64,000 nt of DNA from Euzebyales bacterium (GTDB taxonomy: Bacteria; Actinomycetota; Nitriliruptoria; Euzebyales; JAHELV01), in assembly GCA_036374135.1 (NCBI GenBank), contig DASUUK010000065.1, positions 62,001 through 126,000 of the forward strand, given 5' to 3'. Made by a program: the position numbers and the translations under genes. Positions within the stretch are counted from its first letter, which is position 1, and every line of letters starts with the position of its first letter. The notes under the pieces were generated by a model. It was given only the letters and a program-made list of their open reading frames with translations, was not told the DNA's origin and did no database searches. Below are positions 43,356 to 52,736 of this stretch, piece by piece.

Positions 43356-45935
43356 TCAGCTGATGACCAGCTCGTCGTTGCTGACGTCGGCCTTGATGGC
43401 CTGGCCCTCGGTGACGCCGCCCTCCAGCAGCGCCAGCGCCACGCGGTCCTCGAGCTCCTTGCGGATGACGCGCTTGAGCGGACGGGCGCCGTAGACCGGG
43501 TCGAAGCCGCGGTCGGCAAGCCAGTCCTTGGCTGCGTCGGTCAGCTCCAGCGTCAGGTCGCGCTGGGCGAACCGCGTCCGCACCCGCTCGAGTTGGACGT
43601 CGACGATGCGGCGCAGATCCTCACGCGACAGGCGGTTGAAGATCAGCGTCTCGTCGAGTCGGTTCAGGAACTCCGGCCGGAAGTGCTCGCGCACCGCCGC
43701 CATGACGCGCTCGGCGATGATCTCGTCCGACTCGGTCGGGTCCAGGATGAACTGGCTGCCCAGGTTCGAGGTCATGATCAGCACGGTGTTGCGGAAGTCG
43801 ACGGTGTGGCCCTGTCCGTCGGTCAGGCGGCCGTCGTCGAGCACCTGCAACAGCACGTTGAACACGTCCGGGTGCGCCTTCTCGACCTCGTCGAGCAGCA
43901 CGACCGAGTACGGGCGGCGGCGGACCGGCTCGGTGAGCTGGCCACCCTCCTCGTACCCGACGTAGCCCGGTGGGGCGCCGAGCAGTCGGGACACGGTGTG
44001 CTTCTCCTGGAACTCACCCATGTCCAGGCGGATCATCGCGCGCTCGTCGTCGAACAGGAACTCGGCCAGCGTGCGGGCCAGCTCGGTCTTGCCGACGCCG
44101 GTGGGCCCGAGGAACAGGAACGATCCCAGCGGACGATCGGCGTCGGCCAGTCCGGCGCGCGAACGACGCACCGCGTCGGCGACCGCCTTGACGGCTTCCT
44201 CCTGACCGACGACCCGCTCGTGGAGCGTGTCCTCGAGGCGCAGCAGCTTGTCGCGTTCGCCCTCGACCAGCCGGGACACGGGCACGCCGGTCCAGCGGCT
44301 GACGACCTCGGCGATGTCCTCGGCGTCGACCTCCTCACGCAGCATCCGTCGCTCGGCCTGGAGCTCGTCGAGCGCCGCGTTCGCGACCTCCAGGTCCCGC
44401 TCGGCATTCGGGATCGTGCCGTAGCGCAGCTCCGCCGCCCGCTGCAGCTCGCCGTCGCGCTCCGCCCGCTCGGCCTCCTCACGCGCCTTCTCGATCGCCT
44501 GCTTACGGTCGCGGATCCGAGCGATCGCCGCCTTCTCGGCCTCCCAGTGCGCCTTCAGCTCGGCGAGCTGGTTGGTGAGCTCGCCGAGCTCGGCCGTGAT
44601 CTGGTCGAGTCGCTCGGCGGCCGCCGGGTCATCCTCGACGTTGTCCTCCAACGCGGTGCGCTCGATCTCGAGCTGCTTGGCCCGGCGGTCGAGCACGTCG
44701 ATCTCGTGGGGCATCGAGTCGATCTCGATGCGCAGGCGGCTGGTGGCCTCGTCGATGAGGTCGATCGCCTTGTCGGGCAGGAACCGCTCGGTCAGGTACC
44801 GGTCACTCAAGCGCGCCGCGGCGACGAGCGCCGAGTCGGTGATGCGCACACCGTGGTGCACCTCGTAGCGCTCCTTGAGCCCGCGGAGGATCGCAACGGT
44901 GTCCTCGATGCTCGGCTCGCCGACCATGATCGGCTGGAACCGTCGCTCGAGCGCCTTGTCCTTCTCGACGTCGCGGTATTCGTCGAGGGTGGTGGCACCG
45001 ATCATGCGCAGCTGGCCGCGCGCGAGCATCGGCTTGAGCATGTTGCCCGCGTCGACGGCGCCCTCCGCCTTGCCGGCGCCCACGATCGTGTGGAGCTCGT
45101 CGACGAAGGTGATGATGCGACCCTCCGCGGACTGGATCTCCTTGAGGACGGCCTTGAGCCGCTCCTCGAACTCGCCGCGGTACTTCGCACCGGCGATCAT
45201 CGATGACAGGTCGAGGGCGACCAGTTGCCGGTCGGCCAGGCTCGACGGCACGTCGCCGGCCACGATGCGCTGGGCGAGGCCCTCGACGATCGCGGTCTTG
45301 CCGACGCCGGGATCGCCGATGAGCACCGGGTTGTTCTTCGTGCGCCGCGACAGCACCTGCACGACGCGCCGGATCTCCTCGTCCCGACCGATCACTGGAT
45401 CGAGATCTCCCTTGCGGGCGGCGTCGGTCAGGTTGACCGCGTACTTCTCGAGCGCCTGGTAGGTGCCCTCAGGGGTCGGCGAGGTGACCCGCTGGTTGCC
45501 GCGCACCTCACGCAGGGCGGCGAGCAGTTGATCACCGTGGACGCCCGCGTCGCGCAGCGCCTTGCCGGCCGGACCGTCGTCATCGGCCAGCGCGAGCAAC
45601 AGGTGCTCGGTCGACGTGTACTCGTCGCCGAGCTCGCCCGCCCGCTGCTCGGCGCGGTCCAGCGTCGCGGACAGCCGCCGGTTCATGCCCGGCTGCTGGG
45701 TCGTCGCGCCGTGCGCGGCCGGCAGCGCCGCCAGCGCGGCGGTCACGGTGTCGCGCAGCTGCGAGGGCGTGGCCCCCAACCGCAGCAGGGTCGGCTGCAC
45801 GGCACCCTCGGACTCGTCGAGCAGCGCGTGCAGCAGGTGCAGGCTGTCGATGTCGGGATTCCCCCGGGCCGCCGCCAGAGCGACCGCCTGCTGGAGGGCC
45901 TCGCGGGACTTTACAGTGAGACGCTCAGGATTCAT
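43356..45935 (-). CDS. clpB: ClpB disaggregase chaperone
   Basis: An 859-aa Hsp100 AAA+ ATPase that, with DnaK, rescues aggregated proteins. Domains in order: Clp_N double repeat (about 1-145), AAA-1 with [16 protein letters not shown] (near 207), the coiled-coil M-domain (about 400-530), AAA-2 with [19 protein letters not shown] (near 608) and the C-terminal D2-small domain ending [17 protein letters not shown]. The ATG at 45935 matches the family start [23 protein letters not shown] lies 6 nt upstream with no ribosome site, so the mRNA may be leaderless. No HspR-type HAIR operator is seen upstream. Confidence 0.95.
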   Translation of the reverse strand: MNPERLTVKSREALQQAVALAAARGNPDIDSLHLLHALLDESEGAVQPTLLRLGATPSQLRDTVTAALAALPAAHGATTQQPGMNRRLSATLDRAEQRAGELGDEYTSTEHLLLALADDDGPAGKALRDAGVHGDQLLAALREVRGNQRVTSPTPEGTYQALEKYAVNLTDAARKGDLDPVIGRDEEIRRVVQVLSRRTKNNPVLIGDPGVGKTAIVEGLAQRIVAGDVPSSLADRQLVALDLSSMIAGAKYRGEFEERLKAVLKEIQSAEGRIITFVDELHTIVGAGKAEGAVDAGNMLKPMLARGQLRMIGATTLDEYRDVEKDKALERRFQPIMVGEPSIEDTVAILRGLKERYEVHHGVRITDSALVAAARLSDRYLTERFLPDKAIDLIDEATSRLRIEIDSMPHEIDVLDRRAKQLEIERTALEDNVEDDPAAAERLDQITAELGELTNQLAELKAHWEAEKAAIARIRDRKQAIEKAREEAERAERDGELQRAAELRYGTIPNAERDLEVANAALDELQAERRMLREEVDAEDIAEVVSRWTGVPVSRLVEGERDKLLRLEDTLHERVVGQEEAVKAVADAVRRSRAGLADADRPLGSFLFLGPTGVGKTELARTLAEFLFDDERAMIRLDMGEFQEKHTVSRLLGAPPGYVGYEEGGQLTEPVRRRPYSVVLLDEVEKAHPDVFNVLLQVLDDGRLTDGQGHTVDFRNTVLIMTSNLGSQFILDPTESDEIIAERVMAAVREHFRPEFLNRLDETLIFNRLSREDLRRIVDVQLERVRTRFAQRDLTLELTDAAKDWLADRGFDPVYGARPLKRVIRKELEDRVALALLEGGVTEGQAIKADVSNDELVIS

Positions 45936-45941
45936 GAGTCC

Positions 45942-45966
45942 ATAATAACGCATGCCGTGCTACGGC
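45942..45966 (-). promoter_or_regulatory. Candidate clpB promoter region
   Basis: On the minus strand TATTAT (45947-45942) is a good -10, 6 nt before the clpB ATG. A short perfect inverted repeat, GCCGT-N3-ACGGC (45954-45966), lies just upstream of it, roughly where a -35 or operator would be. The role of the repeat is a guess. Confidence 0.35.
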
Positions 45967-46022
45967 GCCCCCAGCATCATCTACACGCAATCGCGTCGAC
46001 GGCTTGACCGCCAGACAACAGT

Positions 46023-46050
46023 CGGAGGGGCGGGTGGCCCCGCCCCTCCG
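46023..46050 (-). terminator. Strong hairpin after the secreted-protein gene
   Basis: A perfect inverted repeat with 12-bp arms (CGGAGGGGCGGG / CCCGCCCCTCCG) and a 4-nt loop (TGGC) lies 14 nt past the stop of the secreted-protein gene and about 90 nt upstream of clpB. There is no T-run. It is very likely a hairpin terminator separating the two genes. Confidence 0.7.
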
Positions 46051-46064
46051 ATGGCGCCGAAATC

Positions 46065-46505
46065 CTAGAACGGACCCGCGAAGAAGCGGGTCAGATCAGC
46101 GATGCCATCTCCATTCGTGTCGACCCCGATGAAGACGTCGCTGTACTCGATCGTCATCGGCGGCTCACAGGACGGAGTGATCTGCGCAGCACCGTCGAGC
46201 TCGAGCAAGAAGTCCGCCTTGCCGTTCTGCACGGGGAACGTGCCGCTGATGGACACCTCATCCTTGTTCTCCGCGGACGGCTTCTTGCCGCCCGGGTTCA
46301 CGCACTCGGCGAGGGCGGTCACCTCGACGAAGATCTGCTCCTCGTTGCCGAGTCCTGCGACCTTGCCCGAGACCGTGAGGACGCCGTCGACGTTGTCCAC
46401 CTGCGGCTGGCCAACGAAGTGTGGATTGCCCGCCAGCGCCGGCACCGACATCGCCAGCAACATCGCCAATGCGAGTACGCCTACAACTACCTTTCGAAGC
46501 TTCAT
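46065..46505 (-). CDS. Secreted protein of unknown function
   Basis: A 146-aa exported protein. The signal peptide is clear: MKLRKVVVGVLALAMLLAMSVPALA, cut before GNPHFVGQ. The mature part of about 120 residues is predicted beta-rich (VDGVLTVSGKVAGLGNEEQIFVEV) with two cysteines (ECVNPGG and SCEPPM) able to form one disulphide, and an aspartate-rich loop GVDTNGDGIADLTRFF that looks like a dockerin- or EF-hand-type calcium site. GGAG precedes the ATG pair at 46508/46505; 46505 gives better spacing. I do not recognise a family. It is encoded alone between a hairpin and a repeat-rich region. Confidence 0.8.
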   Translation of the reverse strand: MKLRKVVVGVLALAMLLAMSVPALAGNPHFVGQPQVDNVDGVLTVSGKVAGLGNEEQIFVEVTALAECVNPGGKKPSAENKDEVSISGTFPVQNGKADFLLELDGAAQITPSCEPPMTIEYSDVFIGVDTNGDGIADLTRFFAGPF

Positions 46506-46585
46506 CATCTGCTCCAGAGTCTGTCGCGCGGCCTGCGCCACGTGTACGCGGGCACAGGCATTGGAACGATTGGTCGCGAAACGCT

Positions 46586-46613
46586 GGAGGTAGGCTGAGC
46601 TCAGCCTTCCTCC
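46586..46613. repeat. 28-bp palindrome upstream of the secreted-protein gene
   Basis: Each arm is 14 nt. The inner 16 bp (46592-46607, AGGCTGAGCTCAGCCT) are a perfect palindrome, then one T/T mismatch, then GGAGG/CCTCC. There is no loop. It lies about 80 nt upstream of the secreted-protein start, so an operator for a dimeric or tetrameric regulator is the best guess. Confidence 0.6.
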
Positions 46614-46899
46614 CCGATCTGAAAACCACTGCTCGTTGCACCACGAGGCTGGATTATCCGATCGGGAGGGAGGCGCCCGCGCACGGTGACGGGACGTGAC
46701 GGCCGGATCCCACCGGAATGACGGTGTTGCGCGGCCCGCCATGGTCATCCGTTCGACGCAGCGTGTGCTGCGCATCGCCGAGACCGCCCCCGCATGGCTC
46801 CGGCGCCCGACTCAACCGGTGCCACATCTCCTCGGAACGGTGTGGCTGTCCAGTTCTCTCGACAGCTTGAACGTAGTCCTGGACCCAGGACCCGTCAAC

Positions 46900-46949
46900 G
46901 GTTCATCTGTGGTTCAATCGACGTGGTTCCATCCAGTTATCGGTTCATC
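46900..46949. repeat. Four GGTTCA-type direct repeats
   Basis: GGTTCATC (46900), GGTTCAATC (46911), GGTTCCATC (46925) and GGTTCATC (46942) are in the same orientation, with start-to-start spacing of 11, 14 and 17 nt. They lie between the secreted-protein gene and the LysR gene. A regulatory array is possible; there is no replication gene nearby to make them iterons. Confidence 0.4.
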
Positions 46950-47062
46950 ACCGTCGGTGTGTACCACCACTTGTCGCTCCATGCCTACTCAGTCCACCGG
47001 CGTTGCGGGCGATGCGGGGGGAGGACGAGCCGGTGCTGTGCGGCACCGCATTGCGCCCATGC

Positions 47063-47974
47063 TCACACCGGCTGTGTCGCGGCCTCACCCATCGCCTCGG
47101 CGATCCGCAGCAGGCTCGCGGCGGGCGGCGACAGGCGTCGCTCGGCCGACCACACGGCCTGCAGCGCCCGGGTGACGACCAGGTCGGTCGGCGGCGTGAC
47201 CAGGCGCCCCTCGTGCACCGCGTCGGCGACCGCGAGCGCGCTGAGCACCGCCGGCGCCGCCCCGCTCTCGACGGCGACCTTGACCGCGGCGTTGGACGGC
47301 AGCTCCAGCAGCGGGTCGGCCATCTGCGCTGGGCCGATCACGTCCTCGAGCGCCGTCCTCGTGCCCGATCCGGGCTCGCGCACGACCAACGGGGTGGCGG
47401 CGATCTCGGTGGTCGACACGAACCGGCGACGTGCCCAGGGGTGCCCGGGCGCCACGACCAGGCGCATCTCGTCGGTAGCCACCTGCCGGTGCGCCAGGCC
47501 GTCGGCGATCGAGGGTGACTCGATGAATCCGATGTCGATGCGCCGGCTTCCGACCATCTCGCCGACCGCCTCGGAGTTCGCGACGTCCAGGCCGACCTCG
47601 ACGTCGGGACGGGCCCGTCTGAACGCGGTCAGCCAGCCGGGCACCAGGTACTCGGCCACCGTCATGCTGGCGGCGACCCCCAGCGTTGCCGCACGCTGGC
47701 GACGCAGGGCGGTGACGCCGGTCATCAGGTCCGACGCCGCCTCGAGCGTCGCGCGCACCCAGTCGATGACGACCGCGCCCTGCGGCGTGAGGCGCGTCCC
47801 CGTGGTGCTGCGCTCCAGCAGCGGCACCCCCAACGTGCGCTCCAACGTGTTGAGGCGGCGGCTCGCCGAGGCCTGGGAGATGCCGAAGTCACCTGCCGCC
47901 CGGCCGATGCTGCCGTGGTCGTCGACAAGCAGAAGCAACTCGAGCGTCGCAAGATCCGGCCAGTGGGTGGTCAT
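47063..47974 (-). CDS. LysR-family transcriptional regulator
   Basis: A 303-aa regulator. The winged helix-turn-helix covers residues about 5-65 (ATLELLLLVDDHGSIGRAAGDFGISQASASRRLNTLERTLGVPLLER). The ligand-binding domain follows, with AASMTVAEYLVPGWLTAFRRARPDVEV and IDIGFIESP. It resembles the CysL/YwfK branch in layout. It is transcribed divergently from the molybdenum oxidoreductase operon with a shared region of about 200 bp, so it most likely controls that operon. TACAGT lies 6 nt before the ATG with no ribosome site, so it may be leaderless. Confidence 0.88.
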   Translation of the reverse strand: MTTHWPDLATLELLLLVDDHGSIGRAAGDFGISQASASRRLNTLERTLGVPLLERSTTGTRLTPQGAVVIDWVRATLEAASDLMTGVTALRRQRAATLGVAASMTVAEYLVPGWLTAFRRARPDVEVGLDVANSEAVGEMVGSRRIDIGFIESPSIADGLAHRQVATDEMRLVVAPGHPWARRRFVSTTEIAATPLVVREPGSGTRTALEDVIGPAQMADPLLELPSNAAVKVAVESGAAPAVLSALAVADAVHEGRLVTPPTDLVVTRALQAVWSAERRLSPPAASLLRIAEAMGEAATQPV

Positions 47975-48171
47975 GTACCAACTGTATGACCTCCACCGCA
48001 GCTCAGTCCTACCGGAGCGCCGCCGGAGGGTGCACAGTGGACGTTGCGACGACCGGCGGCCGGCCGCGACCGTGCAGCGGCGCGCGCCCGTCACAGCGAG
48101 CGATGCTCCGTCCCGATCGCCCGGTGCCCGCCGTCGAACGTCAGCGTCAGCCGTCGAGGATCGGACAGTGC

Positions 48172-49773
48172 GTGGCCGTTGTTCCCTCCGAGCCCGCGCG
48201 GTCGCTGCCGCTCGTCGCGCCTGAGCAGCGGGCGCCGCGCTATGTCAAGGTCCTCGACCAGACGAAGTGCATCGGCTGCCACGCGTGCACGACGGCCTGC
48301 AAGTCGGAGCACGAGGTGCCGGTGGGCGTGACGCGCACGTACGTCAAGGCGGTCGACGTCGGCGAGTTCCCCCAGGTCCGGCGCAACTTCCAGGTCACGC
48401 GCTGCAACCAGTGCGAGGACGCGCCGTGCGTGACCGCGTGCCCCACGTCGGCCATGTTCACCCGGGACGACGGCATCGTCGACTTCGACAAGCAGGCGTG
48501 CATCGGCTGCAAGGCCTGCATGGCCGCGTGCCCCTACGACGCGATCTTCATCAACCCTGACGACCACTCGGCCGAGAAGTGCAACTTCTGCGCGCACCGC
48601 ATCGACATGGGCCTCGAGCCGGCATGCGTCGTGGTGTGCCCGGTCGAGGCGATCCTCGTGGGCGACATCAACGACCCGGCGTCGCGGGTGTCGGGGGAGC
48701 TCGGGCGCAGCCCGACCGAGGTCCGCCGCCCCGAGAAGGACACCCGACCCAAGGTCCACTACAAGGGCGCGAGCCAGGCGACGCTGGACCCGCTGGCCGC
48801 GCGCCGCCCAGAGGTGGACATCTTCGCGTGGGCGCAGCAGCACCCCGAGACCGACCCGCACCGCATCAACTCGGGCACTCCGGTCGATCCCGTGGCGCAG
48901 CGGGACGGCACGGCCGCGCCGACGACCAGCTCGGCCGCGGCACTGCTGAGCTACGACATCGGCCACGACGTGCCGTGGGACTGGCGGGTCGGGCTGTACA
49001 CCTGGACCAAGTCGATCGCGGCGGGAGTCTACCTCGTCGCCGCACTGCTGCTGGCGACCCCGTGGCTCGGCACCGACGACGTGCTGTGGCGCTGGGTCGT
49101 GCCCGTGCTGTCCGCGGCATTCCTGGCGCTGACCGGGGCGATCCTCATCTGGGACCTCGAGCACTCGTCCCGCTTCTACTACATCTTCACGCGGCCGCAG
49201 TGGCGCAGCTGGCTGGTGCGTGGCGGCGTGATCATCGCGGTCTTCGGCGCTGCCCTGACCCTGCACATGGGTGCGAGCCTGGTCGGCGCGACGGCACCGC
49301 AGGTCGCCCTGCTGGTCGTCGGTGTTCCGGCCGCGCTGGCGACCGCGGCCTACACGGCGTTCCTGTTCGCCCAGGCCACCGCGCGCGACCTGTGGCAGAA
49401 CCCACTGCTGCCACCACATTTCGCGGTGCAGGCACTGCTGGCGGGCGCGGCGGTGCTGGTGCCGCTCGCCGCGTGGCTCACGCCGGACGCGGTCGGGGCG
49501 ACAGGGATCGTGCTGGCGGTCGCGACGGTGGTGCACCTGTTGATGGTCGCCGGTGAGGTGACACTCGCGCACCCGACGGCGCACGCCCGCATGGCGGTCC
49601 ACGAACTGGTCGGCGGACGCTTCCACCGCCTGTTCGTCGCCGGCGTCGTGTTGTGCGCACTGGGTGTGCTGGCGCCATGGGTCGGTGTCGCCGCCGCACT
49701 GCCGGCGCTGGCGGGCCTGCTGGCCCACGAGCACGCCTACGTCCAGGCCGGCCAGTCCGTACCGCTCGCGTGA
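48172..49773 (+). CDS. Four-cluster Fe-S subunit fused to an NrfD/PsrC-type membrane anchor
   Basis: A 533-aa electron-transfer subunit. Residues about 30-180 have four ferredoxin-type Cys sets (CIGCHACTTAC, CNQCEDAPCVTAC, CIGCKACMAAC, and CNFC..CVVVC), as in DmsB/NrfC. From about residue 275 to the end there are about eight hydrophobic spans of the NrfD family, which exchanges electrons with quinone. These are two separate proteins in most systems. No signal peptide is present, so the Fe-S part faces the cytoplasm. The GTG at 48172 is the best start, 33 codons before the first cluster. The catalytic subunit gene follows with a start overlapping or just after the stop. Confidence 0.85.
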   Translation: MAVVPSEPARSLPLVAPEQRAPRYVKVLDQTKCIGCHACTTACKSEHEVPVGVTRTYVKAVDVGEFPQVRRNFQVTRCNQCEDAPCVTACPTSAMFTRDDGIVDFDKQACIGCKACMAACPYDAIFINPDDHSAEKCNFCAHRIDMGLEPACVVVCPVEAILVGDINDPASRVSGELGRSPTEVRRPEKDTRPKVHYKGASQATLDPLAARRPEVDIFAWAQQHPETDPHRINSGTPVDPVAQRDGTAAPTTSSAAALLSYDIGHDVPWDWRVGLYTWTKSIAAGVYLVAALLLATPWLGTDDVLWRWVVPVLSAAFLALTGAILIWDLEHSSRFYYIFTRPQWRSWLVRGGVIIAVFGAALTLHMGASLVGATAPQVALLVVGVPAALATAAYTAFLFAQATARDLWQNPLLPPHFAVQALLAGAAVLVPLAAWLTPDAVGATGIVLAVATVVHLLMVAGEVTLAHPTAHARMAVHELVGGRFHRLFVAGVVLCALGVLAPWVGVAAALPALAGLLAHEHAYVQAGQSVPLA

Positions 49774-49787
49774 TGAGGAGCCCCGAC

Positions 49788-52736
49788 GTGGACACCGACC
49801 TCGATGCACTGAACGCCCGGGTGTCGGCGGCGCGGGCCGAGACGGAGGCCCGGGGCGAGACCTTCTACCCGGGGCCGAGCCGTGTGCACCTGGCGATGTT
49901 CCCGCCGAAGGAGCGCTGGGACGACTGGGTCGAGTACGACGCGAAGGCATGGCCGCGTCGTGAGGAGCGCCGGTTCATGCTGGTACCCACGACGTGCTTC
50001 AACTGCGAGGCCGGCTGCGGGCTGCTGGCCTACGTCGACCGCGACTCGCTGCAGGTCCGCAAGTTCGAGGGCAACCCCGAGGCGCCCGGCTCGCGCGGGC
50101 GCAACTGCGCCAAGGGCCCGGCGACGATCACGCAGGTCACCGACCCGGATCGCATCCTGCACCCGCTGCGACGGGCGGGGGAACGCGGTGACGGGCGGTG
50201 GGAACGCGTGTCGTGGGACGACGCGCTGGACGACATCGCCGGGCGCATCCGGGCGGCGATCGTGGAGGACCGCCGCGACGAGGTCGTGTACCACGTCGGC
50301 CGGCCGGGCGAGCTGGGGTTCACCGAGGAGGTGCTGTCGGCGTGGGGCGTCGACGGTCACAACTCGCACACCAACGTGTGCTCGTCGGGGGCCCGCGCGG
50401 GATTCCAGTTCTGGTGTGGCCAGGACCGCCCGAGCCCTGACCATGCCAATGCCGAGGTCATCCTGCTGATCTCCAGCCACCTGGAGGCGGGTCACTACTT
50501 CAACCCGCACGCCCAACGGATCATGGAGGGCATCGCCAACGGTGCCAAGCTGATCGTAATGGACGTGCGGCTGTCGAACACCGCGACGCACGCAACCCAC
50601 TGGCTGGCGCCGTGGCCGGGCTCCGAACCGGCGATCTGCCTGGCGATCGCCAACAACCTCATCCGGACGAAGGCGTACGACCGCGAGTTCGTACGCCGCT
50701 GGTGGAACTGGGAGGAGTACCTGCGCGCCGAGCACTCGGATCGCGATCCGACGTTCGAGGTGTTCGAGGAGGTACTGGCGACCCTGTACGCCGACTACAC
50801 CTTCGCGTTCGCATCTGCCGAGTCCGGCGTCGACGAGGCCACGTTGGAGGCGGTCGCCCGCGACGTGGCGGGTGCGGGCACCCGACTGTCGACGCACAAC
50901 TGGCGCTCGGCGGCGGCCGGCAACGAGGGCGGTTGGCAGGTGGCGCGCACGCTGTTCCTGCTCAACGCGCTCATGGGAGCCGTCGCGGTGCCTGGGGGCT
51001 TCTACCCCAGCGGGTGGAACCAGGTGAAGCCGAAGACGCCCGTGAACCCGGCACACCCGGACGTGTGGAACGAGTTGCACCTGCCGCTGGAATACCCGTT
51101 GGCGATGTACGAGCTGTCGTTCCTGCTGCCGCACTTCCTGGAGGACGGTCGTGGACGCATCGACACCTACTTCACGCGCGTCTACAACCCGGTGTGGACG
51201 AACCCGGACGGGTTCAGCTGGATCGAGGCGCTGACCGATCACGACAAGGTCGGCTGTCACGTGGCGCTGACGCCGACATGGAACGAGACGGCCTACCTCG
51301 CCGACTACGTGCTGCCGATGGGTCACAGCTCCGAGCGGCACGACATCGTGTCCTACGAGCAGTACGACGGGCAGTGGATCGGGTTCCGCCAGCCCGTGCT
51401 GCGCGCCGCGCGTGAGCGACTGGGCGAGACCGTCACCGACACGCGGCAGACGAACCCCGGCGAGGTCTGGGAGGAGAACGAATTCTGGATCGAGCTGACG
51501 TGGCGGATCGATCCCGACGGAGCACTGGGGATCCGTCGGCACTACGAGGCACCGGACCGCCCCGGCACGAAGATGACCGTCGACGACTACTACGGCTGGG
51601 TGTTCGCCAATGGCGTGCCCGGCCTGCCGGAGGCCGCCGAGGCGGAGGGGCTGACGCCGTTGGAGTACATGCGGCGCTACGGCGGGTTCGAGGTGAGCAG
51701 GGGCGTCGGGTCGATCCACGAGGAGGCGCTCCCGGACGACGAGCTCGAGGACGTCGCCGTCAGCGGCACAGGTCGTGTCTACAGCCGTGCGCCGGGACCG
51801 GCGATCAGCTACGGCACGGGCGCGAGCCCCGACCCCGATGACGAGGGCCGCCGTGCCGCGGGCGTGATGGTCGACGGCGTCGTGCGCCGCGGGTTCCCCA
51901 CACCGTCCGGTCGGCTGGAGTTCTGGTCCTCGACGCTGGCGGCATGGGGGTGGCGCGAGTACGCGCTGCCGACCTACATCCGCAGCCACGTGCATCCCGA
52001 CCGGCTCGACGAGGGCGAGGTGCCGCTGATCTCCACGTTCCGCCTGCCGGTGCAGATCCATACCCGCAGCGCGAACGCGAAGTGGCTGAACGAGTTGGCG
52101 CACACCAACCCGTTGTGGATCCACCCGCGCCACGCCCGCGACCTCGGCATCGCCACGGGCGATCTCGTCCGCGTCGACACCCGCGCGGGCCACTTCGTCG
52201 TCAAGGCATGGGTGACCGAGGGGATCCGCCCGGGCGTCGTCGCGTGCAGCCACCACATGGGACGCTGGAAGCCGCATGGTGAGACCGAGGGCGCCGACCG
52301 GCCCGGGCCCAGGATGCAGACCGCCGACGTCACAGTGGTGCGCGACCGTGAGCGGTGGCGGCTGGCCGACCGTACCCTGCCGGACCCGGCGGCGATGATC
52401 GATCCCGATCTGCGGCGCATCTGGTGGTCCGACATCGGCGTGCATCAGAACATGACCTTCCCGGTGCACCCGGACCCCATCTCGGGTCAGCACTGCTGGC
52501 ACCAGCCGGTCCGGATCCGACGCGCCGGTCCCGGCGACGCCTACGGTGACGTCGTGGCCGACACCGTCCGGATGCGCGAGATCTACATGGAGTGGCTGGC
52601 CAGGACCCGGCCGGCCGATGACGTCTCGCCCACCGGCGAGCGGCGCCCGCACTGGCTCAAGCGCCCGCTGCGGCCCCAGCGGGAGGCCTGGGCGCTGCCG
52701 GCCGACCGCGAGTCCCGGACCAGCGCCCCAGCCTGA
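49788..52736 (+). CDS. Molybdopterin oxidoreductase catalytic subunit, DMSO-reductase family (SoeA-like candidate)
   Basis: A 982-aa enzyme of the complex iron-sulphur molybdoenzyme family. An N-terminal 4Fe-4S site is formed by CFNCEAGC (near residue 70) and NCAKGPA (near 106). Molybdopterin-binding regions include HVGRPGELGFTEEVLSAWG, SSGARAGFQFW and VMDVRLSNTATHATHWL, and a C-terminal molydopterin-dinucleotide-binding barrel has TRSANAKWLNELAHTNPLWIHP. There is no Tat signal, so it works in the cytoplasm; sulphite dehydrogenase SoeA has this arrangement, unlike tetrathionate, polysulphide or arsenate reductases. The GTG at 49788 has AGGAG 7 nt upstream; an ATG at 49773 overlapping the previous stop is the alternative. 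The SoeA reading leans on the neighbours. Confidence 0.85.
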   Translation: MDTDLDALNARVSAARAETEARGETFYPGPSRVHLAMFPPKERWDDWVEYDAKAWPRREERRFMLVPTTCFNCEAGCGLLAYVDRDSLQVRKFEGNPEAPGSRGRNCAKGPATITQVTDPDRILHPLRRAGERGDGRWERVSWDDALDDIAGRIRAAIVEDRRDEVVYHVGRPGELGFTEEVLSAWGVDGHNSHTNVCSSGARAGFQFWCGQDRPSPDHANAEVILLISSHLEAGHYFNPHAQRIMEGIANGAKLIVMDVRLSNTATHATHWLAPWPGSEPAICLAIANNLIRTKAYDREFVRRWWNWEEYLRAEHSDRDPTFEVFEEVLATLYADYTFAFASAESGVDEATLEAVARDVAGAGTRLSTHNWRSAAAGNEGGWQVARTLFLLNALMGAVAVPGGFYPSGWNQVKPKTPVNPAHPDVWNELHLPLEYPLAMYELSFLLPHFLEDGRGRIDTYFTRVYNPVWTNPDGFSWIEALTDHDKVGCHVALTPTWNETAYLADYVLPMGHSSERHDIVSYEQYDGQWIGFRQPVLRAARERLGETVTDTRQTNPGEVWEENEFWIELTWRIDPDGALGIRRHYEAPDRPGTKMTVDDYYGWVFANGVPGLPEAAEAEGLTPLEYMRRYGGFEVSRGVGSIHEEALPDDELEDVAVSGTGRVYSRAPGPAISYGTGASPDPDDEGRRAAGVMVDGVVRRGFPTPSGRLEFWSSTLAAWGWREYALPTYIRSHVHPDRLDEGEVPLISTFRLPVQIHTRSANAKWLNELAHTNPLWIHPRHARDLGIATGDLVRVDTRAGHFVVKAWVTEGIRPGVVACSHHMGRWKPHGETEGADRPGPRMQTADVTVVRDRERWRLADRTLPDPAAMIDPDLRRIWWSDIGVHQNMTFPVHPDPISGQHCWHQPVRIRRAGPGDAYGDVVADTVRMREIYMEWLARTRPADDVSPTGERRPHWLKRPLRPQREAWALPADRESRTSAPA

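Larger units (their letters stand above)
46506..47062. other. Intergenic region with palindromes and repeats
   Basis: About 550 bases between the secreted-protein gene and the LysR gene end. No supportable gene. It contains a 28-bp near-perfect palindrome (46586-46613), a 16-bp inverted repeat GTCCTGG-AC-CCAGGAC (46876-46891) and four GGTTCA-type direct repeats (46900-46949). Base composition is more AT-rich at 46850-46990 than in the flanking genes. Confidence 0.5.

Noticed and set aside
46900-46949. GGTTCA repeats as replication iterons
   Set aside because: No replication initiator gene or AT-rich unwinding element is nearby, and spacing is irregular.
47986-48171. Upstream extension of the Fe-S/NrfD protein to 47986
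   Set aside because: The added 62 residues are arginine/serine-rich without resemblance, and would cover the whole LysR-operon promoter region. The GTG at 48172 is a better start.
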